From: Myxococcales bacterium
GTDB taxonomy: Bacteria > Myxococcota > Myxococcia > Myxococcales > Anaeromyxobacteraceae
NCBI GenBank assembly: GCA_021784495.1
Contig: JAJXSQ010000010.1
Span: 1 to 15,624 of the forward strand
Length of the DNA stretch: 15,624 bases
Direction of reading: 5' to 3'
Shown in pieces: positions 8,101-15,624 of the stretch. The stretch's first letter is position 1; the number at the start of each line of letters is the position of its first letter. The notes beneath the pieces were generated by a model. It had not been told where the DNA came from, ran no database searches, and worked only from the letters and a program-made list of their open reading frames with translations. The translations under genes and the position numbers were made by a program.

Positions 8101-8223
8101 TCGGCCCACGGCGTCCTCCTCGACACCTTCTCCAGCGCGTCGGTCGGCGCGCAGGAGCGGACCGACCTCGCCGCCTTCCTCGACACGCTCGTCACGCCCG
8201 CCGCCACCGTCGCCATCCCCTGA
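5200..8223 (+). CDS. VolA/Pla-1-type surface lipoprotein lipase
   Basis: 1007 residues. The N-terminus is a lipoprotein signal: basic MSIRR, a hydrophobic run, then lipobox LAAC with Cys18 as the lipidated residue. The next residue is Thr, not Asp, so outer-membrane sorting is expected. A long N-terminal region with STIPLPNDLAL near residues 41-51 resembles the bacterial virulence-factor lipase N-terminal domain. The C-terminal third is an alpha/beta hydrolase. LVVFHHGLDGSHY (from 639) forms the oxyanion strand-loop and DAPFHGDR lies at 671-678. GISLGG carries nucleophile Ser803. Asp930 in DDGVVPN and His970 in GGSAHG are likely triad partners. This suggests a phospholipase, lysophospholipase or lipase acting at the cell surface. 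Extra cysteines (628, 634, 681, 687, 697, 719) suggest disulfides outside the cytoplasm. ATG 5200 is preferred because it gives the lipoprotein signal and has GAGGAG six bases upstream. The FadL-type gene begins 11 bases after the stop. Substrate is inference. Confidence 0.82.
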   Translation: MSIRRAGSLAAAFALAACTNVSQTTPPSTLVIATFDPTTSTIPLPNDLALQAAPSLPAGAQQQLLQAFATAGGFPDDQEVAITIPLRTLTYDAATRLYTTGTPPTVDLTTVTASTVTIQPLNAAAGAAPIAFDAVATPGLLTLRVKAAADGSRHWKPGGRYAVAVRGGANGVKTTGGLPIAPDEPIALVAPDVTLLDKEHQPPGFTAAQAAAAEGLRLLYATPLSWCVLGGAWNPPLPPAPATACGAAPASSAFAAVSTAFPSTEIASIQTFGVEGGTHVAGDPGAGQIPLPSDFLLDPTTGLVQNLPAFGAAAPGLATLDGFSTTGMMVAQTTAPVDATTISRGSVLLFDLGPVAAPSPAPTYLNDVASALGAGTPAAAAYLTEPPQIVETVGAAQLSTAIGLQPAVPVPTGTAAGTLYLPPLGEHHRYAVVVTDRVKDAAGRPLTRGTLGDLLFTVTGSLVDGSGHSTVVGVSDANAAGLQALKTGLAPLLAGLPTLTGDATLTADHVVMAYTVTTQSFLQVAAQLPAIPYQIEAATNTAIFTATTAPVGFDTNATFGIPMAAFPDVQAFLSVPVNTFFALDPATGAFVSNLGSLATWSPNQVLADIQQPINTLLAVPKAVGGVTCSATTPCPPSPLVVFHHGLDGSHYQMLPVADALAAHGFVVIATDAPFHGDRAYCEQNSDCVTATGGPGTCTPQTLPAPAPAGTPNQVAPALCGAGETLSLSTDLSTQASGNYFISANFFRIRDVIRQDLIDQSALVLAAARPPVGMPQPAANGIALALGGLGVTVDPTRVYFAGISLGGIIGTDIVATNPRFSRAVLNVPGGTLTDVFTTSPAFQVRVDALFATLIPGFTPQAIDPTNAAFDPAIAAQYLQTLVVAKWILDPADPINFAGHVATKAADPTFAGLLGPLGSATTAALGQYILDDGVVPNPYNLLLLTNTGAPPIPFTEYVSASLSTPANGGSAHGVLLDTFSSASVGAQERTDLAAFLDTLVTPAATVAIP

Positions 8224-8234
8224 GAGACCACGCC

Positions 8235-9467
8235 ATGAAGAACATCGCCCTCGTCGCGCTGCTCCTCCCGGCCGTGGCCCTCGCCAACGGCTACGACGTC
8301 CCCAACGTGAACCCCCGCGACCTCGCCCTCGGCGGCTCCGCGGACGCGGCGCAGAACGACGCCGCGGCCACCTTCGCCATGCCGGCCGCCCTGGCCCGGC
8401 TCGGCGAGGGGCTCGACCTCTCGCTCGCCGGCTCGGCGCTGGAGATCGACACCACCTGGAACGACACCACCGGCGGGCAGCTCGGCCCGTCGCCGGCCCG
8501 CACCCTCTTCCACCCGGCGCCGCCGGTGTCGCTCTTCGCCTCCTACGGCTTCACCCTCGACGGCCACCCGGCCGGCATCGGCATCGGCATGAACGTCGCC
8601 GCCGGCGGCAACGTCTTCTGGCCCGACGACTGGGCGGGGGCGGGGCGGATCATCACCGTCGACCGGAAGATCTACGGCTTCTACCTCACCGGCGGCTACC
8701 AGCTCATCCCGCAGCTCCGCATCGGCGGCGGGCTGGTCTACTACTACGGCACCGAGTACCTGAAGCAGGCGATCCAGCCCTTCCCCGGGGCGTTCGGCGA
8801 GCTCTCCACCAGCGGCGGCGCGCTCGCCTTCGACCTCTCGGCCGAGGCGACCCCCTTCGACTCCATCCCGCTCACCGTGGCCGCCGACTTCAAGTACCAG
8901 GGGGCGATGACCCTGACCGGCAACGCCCACTACTCGGTGCCGGCCTCGGTCCAGCCGTCGGTCCAGGACCAGGGCGTCACCCACGACCTCACCTACCCGT
9001 CGGTCCTGAACGTCGCCCTCGCCTACCGCATCGCCCCGCCGGTGCTCCTCACCTTCGGCTTCACCTACAACTGGTACGACGTCTACAAGTCGGACGTCTT
9101 CGCCGGGAGCGCCGGGACGACCATCACCGTGCCGCGCAACTACGGCGACGGCCACACCTTCCGGGCCGGCCTGGAGTGGTCGGCGACCGACCAGCTCACG
9201 GTGCGGGTCGGCGGGGAGCGCGACATCTCCGGCCTGAACCCCGCCGACTACTCGCCGACGCTCCCCGACTCCGACGCCTACGTCGCCGCCGGCGGCCTCG
9301 GCTGGAAGTTCACCCCGACCTTCGAGGTGAGCGCGACCTTCTTCCACGCCTGGCTCGACTCGATCACCAGCATCGGCCCGACCGCCTTCCCCGGCCACTA
9401 CTCGACGAGCGTCTGGATCGCCTCGGCCGGCGTCTCCTGGAAGCTCGGCGACGGGGCGAAGCAGTAG
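8235..9467 (+). CDS. FadL/OmpP1-type outer-membrane hydrophobic-compound transporter
   Basis: 410 residues. A Sec signal peptide (MKNIALVALLLPAVALA, cleavage before NGYDVP) is followed by NPRDLALGGSADAA and DAAATFAMPAALARL. This is the FadL-type N-terminal hatch pattern, where family members usually have NPA; here the Asn is replaced by Met. The rest is alternating beta strands rich in Gly, Tyr and Trp, ending SVWIASAGVSWKLG and a short tail, as expected for a 14-strand barrel. FadL proteins let long-chain fatty acids or other hydrophobic molecules cross the outer membrane by lateral diffusion. It starts 11 bases after the lipase stop with only a weak GAGA ribosome site, so it is probably co-translated. 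Together they resemble the V. cholerae VolA-FadL lipid-scavenging pair. It could also carry aromatic hydrocarbons. Confidence 0.85.
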   Translation: MKNIALVALLLPAVALANGYDVPNVNPRDLALGGSADAAQNDAAATFAMPAALARLGEGLDLSLAGSALEIDTTWNDTTGGQLGPSPARTLFHPAPPVSLFASYGFTLDGHPAGIGIGMNVAAGGNVFWPDDWAGAGRIITVDRKIYGFYLTGGYQLIPQLRIGGGLVYYYGTEYLKQAIQPFPGAFGELSTSGGALAFDLSAEATPFDSIPLTVAADFKYQGAMTLTGNAHYSVPASVQPSVQDQGVTHDLTYPSVLNVALAYRIAPPVLLTFGFTYNWYDVYKSDVFAGSAGTTITVPRNYGDGHTFRAGLEWSATDQLTVRVGGERDISGLNPADYSPTLPDSDAYVAAGGLGWKFTPTFEVSATFFHAWLDSITSIGPTAFPGHYSTSVWIASAGVSWKLGDGAKQ

Positions 9468-10541
<1,074 letters not shown>

Positions 10542-10593
10542 CGCGCGCGGTCCGGGTGCCCTCCGGCGCGCGCGCGCCAGCCTCCGGAGACGG

Positions 10594-10625
10594 CGAGGGC
10601 CCACCGGTCGCCCGGCGGGCCCTCG
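10594..10625. terminator. Bidirectional hairpin between convergent genes
   Basis: CGAGGGCCC (10594-10602) pairs perfectly with GGGCCCTCG (10617-10625). Inside, after one mismatch, CCGG (10604-10607) pairs with CCGG (10612-10615) around a TCGC tetraloop. It sits between the flavin reductase stop (+ strand) and the stop of the convergent gene (- strand). It is well placed to end transcription from both sides, although no T-tract is present. Confidence 0.6.
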
Positions 10626-10646
10626 GGAGCGCGGCCGGTCGGCCGG

Positions 10647-11621
10647 CTAGGCGGTGCGGCGGCGGCGGTGGACGACGAGCGCCGCCAGCAGGAGCAGCCC
10701 GACGAGCCCGCCTCCGCCGGTCGAGCTGCAGCCCCCGGCCGCCTTGGTGACGCTGGTGTTGATGGTCGCCGAGACGTCGAGCGAGCCCGGGTCGTTGAGC
10801 AGGCCGGCCGAGTCGGCCGTCAGGTAGGTCGGGATCACCGTGGCGGTCATGTCGGGCGGCAGCCCCACCTTGAGGTCGACCGAGAAGGTGGTGCTCGCGC
10901 CGGCCTTGAGCGTGCCGATGGTGCAGGTGAGCGAGGAGGGGTCGCAGGTGATCCCCGCGGCCGACACGAAGGTGAGGAGCGGCGTGGTGTTGATGGTCGC
11001 GATCGCGTCGGTGGCGTCGCAGGGGCCGTCGTTGGTCACCGTCGCCGAGAAGGTGATGGTCTCGCTCTGGTTGGCGCCGGGGGGGCCGGTGAAGTTGGTG
11101 GCGTCGAAGACGGCGTAGGGGTCGGCGGTGAGGGTCGAGCTCGCCGAGGCGGTGGCCGGGCTGAGGCCGGTGGTGGCGGTGGTGGCGGTGATGATCACCG
11201 GCCCGACCATGGCCGAGGGGCAGGAGGTCGGGATGGTCGCAGGCGCCGCCAGGTTGAGGGCGAAGACGACGGTGGCCGAGCCGGCGGCGGCGATGTCGCC
11301 CTGGCTGCCGAAGTCGCACTCCTGGCTGCCGTCGACCGGGCTGGTGATGCAGGTGAAGGTCCCCGCGCTGGTGATGGAGAGCGCCGCGCCGGGGATGGGG
11401 GGCGCCGGGACGTGGACGGTCACGTCGACCGCGGCGGCGGCGGTGGCCGCGCTGGAGTTGGCGACGACCGCGGTGTAGGTGGTCGCGCCGCCGAACATGA
11501 CGTCGGTCGGGGGGCTGGTCAGCGTGACCGACAGTCCGCCCGGGGAGACGATCGCGGACGCGGCGAAGGGGGTCGCGAGCGCGAGCGCGCCGGCCAGCAG
11601 GGTTGCGTGTCTCGAGGGCAT
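10647..11621 (-). CDS. Secreted DUF11-like protein with MYXO-CTERM-type sorting tail
   Basis: 324 residues. The signal peptide starts MPSRHATLLAGALALA and probably ends at ASA. Two beta-sandwich repeats follow (about 28-168 and 170-290). Each has the DUF11/CARDB pattern of a Tyr/Phe-Thr-Ala-Thr-Val strand, then N-D-G-P (VTNDGPCDATDA in repeat 2) and a C-x-x-G-T-L type edge (CTIGTLKAGAS). Paired cysteines suggest disulfides. The last 29 residues form a sorting signal: GGCSSTGGGG with Cys298, a Leu/Val/Ala helix, then HRRRRTA. Such tails are thought to be processed by myxosortase, a CPBP-type membrane protease, for surface anchoring. The frame extends 30 codons further upstream, but ATG 11621 gives the signal peptide and has GGAG eight bases upstream. 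Role is unknown: adhesion or matrix binding is possible. It stands alone and converges on the flavin reductase gene. Confidence 0.8.
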   Translation of the reverse strand: MPSRHATLLAGALALATPFAASAIVSPGGLSVTLTSPPTDVMFGGATTYTAVVANSSAATAAAAVDVTVHVPAPPIPGAALSITSAGTFTCITSPVDGSQECDFGSQGDIAAAGSATVVFALNLAAPATIPTSCPSAMVGPVIITATTATTGLSPATASASSTLTADPYAVFDATNFTGPPGANQSETITFSATVTNDGPCDATDAIATINTTPLLTFVSAAGITCDPSSLTCTIGTLKAGASTTFSVDLKVGLPPDMTATVIPTYLTADSAGLLNDPGSLDVSATINTSVTKAAGGCSSTGGGGLVGLLLLAALVVHRRRRTA

Positions 11622-11729
11622 CGGGTCGCTCCGTGGGTTCGGGTCAGCGGCGGCGGGTCGTCCGGCGAAGGAGGCGTCCGTCCATCGGGTCCTGCGCCGT
11701 TTATTCCCCACTTCGAAGATGGTCCGGGA

Positions 11730-11758
11730 AGTTTGCCGATCCGGCGATTGACCGTCAA
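11730..11758 (-). promoter_or_regulatory. Candidate promoter for the MYXO-CTERM protein gene, with palindrome over the -35
   Basis: Read on the minus strand, TTGACG (11758-11753) is followed after exactly 17 bases by CAAACT (11735-11730). The -35 is a five-of-six match; the -10 is three of six. The transcript would have a leader of about 100 bases. The -35 lies inside a perfect palindrome, TTGAC-c-GTCAA (11748-11758), which also gives a -35-like TTGACC on the other strand. Two copies of GTCGAT at 11759 and 11770 lie 11 bases apart directly upstream. Confidence 0.35.
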
Positions 11759-11807
11759 GTCGATGCAGCGTCGATTCCCGCGCCAGTAGCCACCTTGCGC
11801 AGCCTTA

Positions 11808-11823
11808 CGCCCCTCTTGGGGCG
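11808..11823 (-). terminator. Hairpin downstream of mqnD
   Basis: CGCCCC (11808-11813) pairs with GGGGCG (11818-11823) around a four-base loop. It lies about 50 bases beyond the mqnD stop on the minus strand and could end the argG-mqnD transcript. The stem is short and the T-run is absent. Confidence 0.4.
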
Positions 11824-11873
11824 GTGCGCTCGGCCGACCGCGATCGGGGACCGCCAGCCTCTCCGCCGCCCCG

Positions 11874-12722
11874 TCAGCCCGCGCTCGCCGCCCCCGCGCG
11901 GAAGATCTGCGCCGGGAGGGGCGGCGTCTCCGGGTGGAGGCGCCGGTGGACCTCGAGCAGCGTCTCGACCGCCCGGCGGCCGTCCTCGCCGAGCGCGACC
12001 GAGTGGTCGTTCACGTAGAGATCGATGTGGGCGCGCAGGACCGCTTCGTCCAGCTCCTGGGCGTGGCGGCGGACGTAGTCGGAGACCAGCGGCCGGGCGG
12101 CGAGCGCCCGCGCCGCGCTGGCGCGCACCAGCCGGTCGATCTCGGCCTGGAGCGGCGCGCCGAGCGAGCGGCGCGCGACGATCCCCCCGAGGGGGATGGG
12201 GGCGCCGGTCCGCTCGAACCAGTGCTCGCCGAGGTCGAGGAGCCGCGCCAGCCCCCGCGCGGCGTAGGTGAAGCGCCCCTCGTGGATGACCACCCCCGCG
12301 TCGACCTCGCCGGAGAGGACCGCCGCCTCGATCCGGTCGAAGCGCAGGAACCGCTTCGCGGCCGCCCCCGGGTAGGCGAGGGAGAAGAGGAGGTGGGCGG
12401 TGGTCTGCTCGCCGGGGATGGCGACGGTCGCGGTCGCCGGGTCCGGGGGCGGGCCGGGGCGGGCGACGAGGAGCGGGCCGACCCCGTGGCCGAGGGCGCC
12501 CCCCGCCTCGAGGAGCAGGTACTCGCCGAGGATCCCCGGCAGCGCCCCGGAGCTCACCTTGGTCACGTCGAGCCGGCCGGCGCGGGCCCACTCGTTGAGC
12601 GTCTGCACGTCCTCGAGGACCGGCTCGAAGCGGAGCTCCCCGGGGTCGACGCCGCCGTTCACCAGCGCGTCGAAGATGAAGGTGTCGTTCGGGCAGGGGG
12701 AGAAGCCGAGGGTGAGTCGCAT
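11874..12722 (-). CDS. mqnD: 1,4-dihydroxy-6-naphthoate synthase (futalosine pathway of menaquinone synthesis)
   Basis: 282 residues, normal for MqnD. The enzyme converts cyclic dehypoxanthinyl futalosine to 1,4-dihydroxy-6-naphthoate, a cytosolic step in the alternative menaquinone route. The N-terminus LGFSPCPNDTFIF (5-17) is the family signature. TKVSSGALP (54-62), GPLLVARPG (82-90) and the IPGEQTTAH segment (102-110) follow the two-lobed binding-protein fold. IHEGRFTY carries His147, equivalent to the proposed catalytic His of the Thermus enzyme. YVRRHAQELD and HIDLYVNDHS close the second lobe as in homologues. The ATG lies 24 bases after the argG stop, so both genes probably share a transcript even though the pathways are unrelated. 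The ribosome site is weak (GGGGCG). The organism therefore makes menaquinone through futalosine, consistent with anaerobic respiration. Confidence 0.95.
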   Translation of the reverse strand: MRLTLGFSPCPNDTFIFDALVNGGVDPGELRFEPVLEDVQTLNEWARAGRLDVTKVSSGALPGILGEYLLLEAGGALGHGVGPLLVARPGPPPDPATATVAIPGEQTTAHLLFSLAYPGAAAKRFLRFDRIEAAVLSGEVDAGVVIHEGRFTYAARGLARLLDLGEHWFERTGAPIPLGGIVARRSLGAPLQAEIDRLVRASAARALAARPLVSDYVRRHAQELDEAVLRAHIDLYVNDHSVALGEDGRRAVETLLEVHRRLHPETPPLPAQIFRAGAASAG

Positions 12723-12746
12723 GGCGCGCGCCCCGGGGCCCGCCGC

Positions 12747-14231
<1,485 letters not shown>

Positions 14232-14876
14232 TCAGCGCCGCTCGGCGGCGGCGCGCGCCAGGAGGGCGACGACCTCCTCGTCGGTCGTCTGATCGAAGCG
14301 GTCGTACCACTGGCCGACGGCCGCGAAGGGCTCGGGGGTGGCGACGGCCACGAGGTCGTCGACCTCGCCGCGCAGCGCCGGCACCGTCGCCGCCGCCACC
14401 ACGGGCGCCGCGAGGACGAGGCGGCGCGGGGCGCGCTCGCGCAGGGCCCGGAGGGCGGCGAGCGCGGTCCGCCCGGTGGCGACGCCGTCGTCGACGAGGA
14501 GCACGGTCCGCCCGGCGACCGGCGGGAGGGGCCGCCCGCCGCGGTAGCGCTCGACCCGCCGGGCGAGCTCGATCGCCTCTCGCTCCGCCGCCCGGGCGAG
14601 CGCCGCGGCGTCGATCCCGGCCTCGCTCGCCGCCTGCCGATCGACGAGGAGGCCGCCCCCCTCGGCGATGGCGCCGACGGCGTACTCGGGCTGGCCCGGC
14701 GCGCCGATCTTGCGGGCCACCAGCACGTCGAGCGGCGCCGCGAGCGCCCGGGCCACCTCGGCCGCGACCGGGACGCCGCCGCGGGGGAGGGCGAGGACGA
14801 GGGTGTCCCCGTCCCGGTACGCTCCGAGCAGCGCGGCGAGCCGGCGCCCGCCGTCGCTCCGATCGTGGAACCGCAT
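14232..14876 (-). CDS. Phosphoribosyltransferase-fold protein
   Basis: 214 residues. The type I phosphoribosyltransferase PRPP loop is clear: VLLVDDGVATGRT at 125-137, with the two acidic residues and the TGRT turn. Upstream LALPRGGVPVAAEVA (28-42) and VARKIGAPGQPEYAVGAIAEGG (52-74) are the signature of a widespread uncharacterised family. That family is often found beside or fused to dienelactone hydrolase-like domains. Those partners are not present here. A nucleobase substrate cannot be assigned, and the family may act outside nucleotide salvage, for example in stress responses. ATG 14876 is preferred: the family begins with this MRFHDRSDGGRRLA segment and GAGG lies about six bases upstream. 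The frame extends to 14945, but the extra residues are Arg-rich and not family-like. It follows yceI in the same direction with a 106-base gap, so co-transcription is uncertain. Confidence 0.85.
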   Translation of the reverse strand: MRFHDRSDGGRRLAALLGAYRDGDTLVLALPRGGVPVAAEVARALAAPLDVLVARKIGAPGQPEYAVGAIAEGGGLLVDRQAASEAGIDAAALARAAEREAIELARRVERYRGGRPLPPVAGRTVLLVDDGVATGRTALAALRALRERAPRRLVLAAPVVAAATVPALRGEVDDLVAVATPEPFAAVGQWYDRFDQTTDEEVVALLARAAAERR

Positions 14877-14924
14877 GGCTCGCCTCGCCCGGCGACCCCT
14901 CCCCGCTTCCTTAAGGGCGATCGG

Positions 14925-14958
14925 CCGGCGGCGGCTCCCGCCCACCTGGGGCCGCCGG
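14925..14958 (-). terminator. Hairpin between yceI and the phosphoribosyltransferase gene
   Basis: CCGGCGGC (14925-14932) pairs perfectly with GCCGCCGG (14951-14958) across an 18-base loop. It lies 25 bases after the yceI stop on the minus strand. It may end the yceI transcript, or lie in the leader of the next gene. A small A/T-containing patch (CTTAAGG on the minus strand) follows it and might be part of a promoter for that gene. Confidence 0.3.
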
Positions 14959-14982
14959 AAGGCGTGCGCACCGCCGCGCCCC

Positions 14983-15534
14983 TCAGGCCGGGACGGCGAC
15001 CGCCGCGGCCTGCTTCACCGCCTCGAGCTCGATGGCGATCTCCACCTTCTCGCCGACCAGCACCCCGCCGGTCTCGAGCGCCGCGTTCCAGACCAGCCCG
15101 TAGTCGCGCCGGTCGAGCGTCGCCTTCGCGGAGAAGCCGGCGCGCTGGTTCCCCCACGGGTCCTTGCCGGTGCCGGCGAACTCGGCGTCGAGCGCGACCT
15201 CGCGGACCACGCCGTGGAGCGAGAGCTCGCCGACGACGCGGTAGCCCTCGCCGCGCCGCTCGATGCGGCGCGACCGGAAGGTGATCTCGGCGTGCTTGCC
15301 GGCGTCGAGGAAGTCGGGGGACCGGAGGTGCGCGTCCCGGTCGGCCACCTGGGTGTCGATCGAGGCGGCCTCGATCTTCACGTCGATGGTGGAGCGGGTC
15401 GGGTCCTGCTCGTCGAGGTCGACCGCGCCCGACCAGCGCGCGAACCGCCCGTGAACCTTGGAGATGACCATGTGGCGCACCCAGAAGTGGATGGCCGAGT
15501 GCCCGACGTCGATGTTCCAGGTGCTGGTCGCCAT
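14983..15534 (-). CDS. YceI-family lipocalin-like protein, cytosolic form
   Basis: 183 residues. YceI proteins form an extended beta barrel that can hold a polyisoprenoid or other lipid. The start STWNIDVGHSAIHFWVRHM and the following VHGRFARWSG are the family signature. Later VADRDAHLRSPDFLDAGKHA and the ITFRSRRIE strand are equally typical, as is GELSLHGVVREVALDAEF and the DRRDYGLVWN segment. There is no signal peptide, so this is the form predicted to remain in the cytoplasm, unlike E. coli YceI. The ATG at 15534 has AAGG about nine bases upstream. Its exact ligand is unknown. Nearby genes give no clear functional link; the next gene in the same direction is the phosphoribosyltransferase. 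Confidence 0.93.
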   Translation of the reverse strand: MATSTWNIDVGHSAIHFWVRHMVISKVHGRFARWSGAVDLDEQDPTRSTIDVKIEAASIDTQVADRDAHLRSPDFLDAGKHAEITFRSRRIERRGEGYRVVGELSLHGVVREVALDAEFAGTGKDPWGNQRAGFSAKATLDRRDYGLVWNAALETGGVLVGEKVEIAIELEAVKQAAAVAVPA

Positions 15535-15555
15535 GTGTGTCGCCCTTCGCTCCGG

Positions 15556-15573
15556 CGGCGGTGGATTCCGCCG
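15556..15573 (-). promoter_or_regulatory. Small hairpin in the yceI leader
   Basis: CGGCGG (15556-15561) and CCGCCG (15568-15573) form a six-base-pair stem with a six-base loop, 21 bases upstream of the yceI start. In such GC-rich DNA it may be chance. No convincing promoter boxes were found between it and the window end. Confidence 0.15.
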
Positions 15574-15624
15574 ACGGGGGAGAGATGCGCCCGTTCCGCC
15601 GTGCGCGCAATGCGATCCGGAGAG

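Noticed and set aside
5203..8109. A 968-codon open frame antisense to the lipase gene, and similar long antisense frames elsewhere (for example 2491-5148 and 8007-10604 on the minus strand)
   Set aside because: The products are low-complexity Arg/Gly/Glu/Asp strings without motifs. Very high GC content removes stop codons from non-coding frames, and the opposite strand carries clear protein families.

Overview
The window is very GC-rich DNA (well above 70% G+C by eye) with strong G/C third-position bias. It comes from a bacterium that most resembles Myxococcota, probably an Anaeromyxobacter-like lineage. Three things point there: a MYXO-CTERM-type sorting tail (Cys-Ser/Gly linker, hydrophobic helix, Arg cluster) on one exported protein, the futalosine-pathway menaquinone gene mqnD, and an anaerobe-type indolepyruvate oxidoreductase operon. 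The taxonomic call is inference. No tRNA, rRNA, CRISPR array or mobile element was seen. It looks like an ordinary chromosomal segment with three gene blocks.

Block 1 (1-4882, + strand). The 3' end of a DUF4105/Lnb-type envelope protein is followed by a tight operon: iorA-iorB (indolepyruvate/arylpyruvate oxidoreductase), paaK (arylacetate-CoA ligase) and a tandem-ACT regulator. iorA/iorB and iorB/paaK overlap by 4 bases, so translation is probably coupled. Both enzymes meet at arylacetyl-CoA: IOR links arylpyruvates to it and PaaK links free arylacetates to it. The system could oxidise aromatic amino acids or run in reverse to rebuild them from arylacetates. The IorA here lacks the usual C-terminal two-cluster ferredoxin domain. 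A strong GC hairpin follows the operon.

Block 2 (5200-10541, + strand). A 1007-residue surface lipoprotein of the VolA/Pla-1 lipase type, a FadL-type outer-membrane protein and an Old Yellow Enzyme-type flavin reductase are separated by only 11 and 9 bases. The first two recall the Vibrio cholerae VolA-FadL pair, in which a surface lipase releases fatty acids that the neighbouring FadL imports. A two-tier hairpin at 10594-10625 separates this block from the convergent gene that follows.

Block 3 (10647-15534, - strand). A DUF11-like secreted protein with a MYXO-CTERM-like tail has its own promoter region. Next come an argG-mqnD pair (arginine and menaquinone biosynthesis), a phosphoribosyltransferase-fold protein and a cytosolic YceI-family protein. 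GC hairpins lie downstream of mqnD, the phosphoribosyltransferase gene and yceI.

The observations most worth a second look are the ferredoxin-less IorA in an ior-paaK-ACT module, the VolA-FadL-like lipid-scavenging pair in a non-Vibrio background, and a cysteine-rich insertion inside the lipase domain. I did not find a convincing wholly new system.
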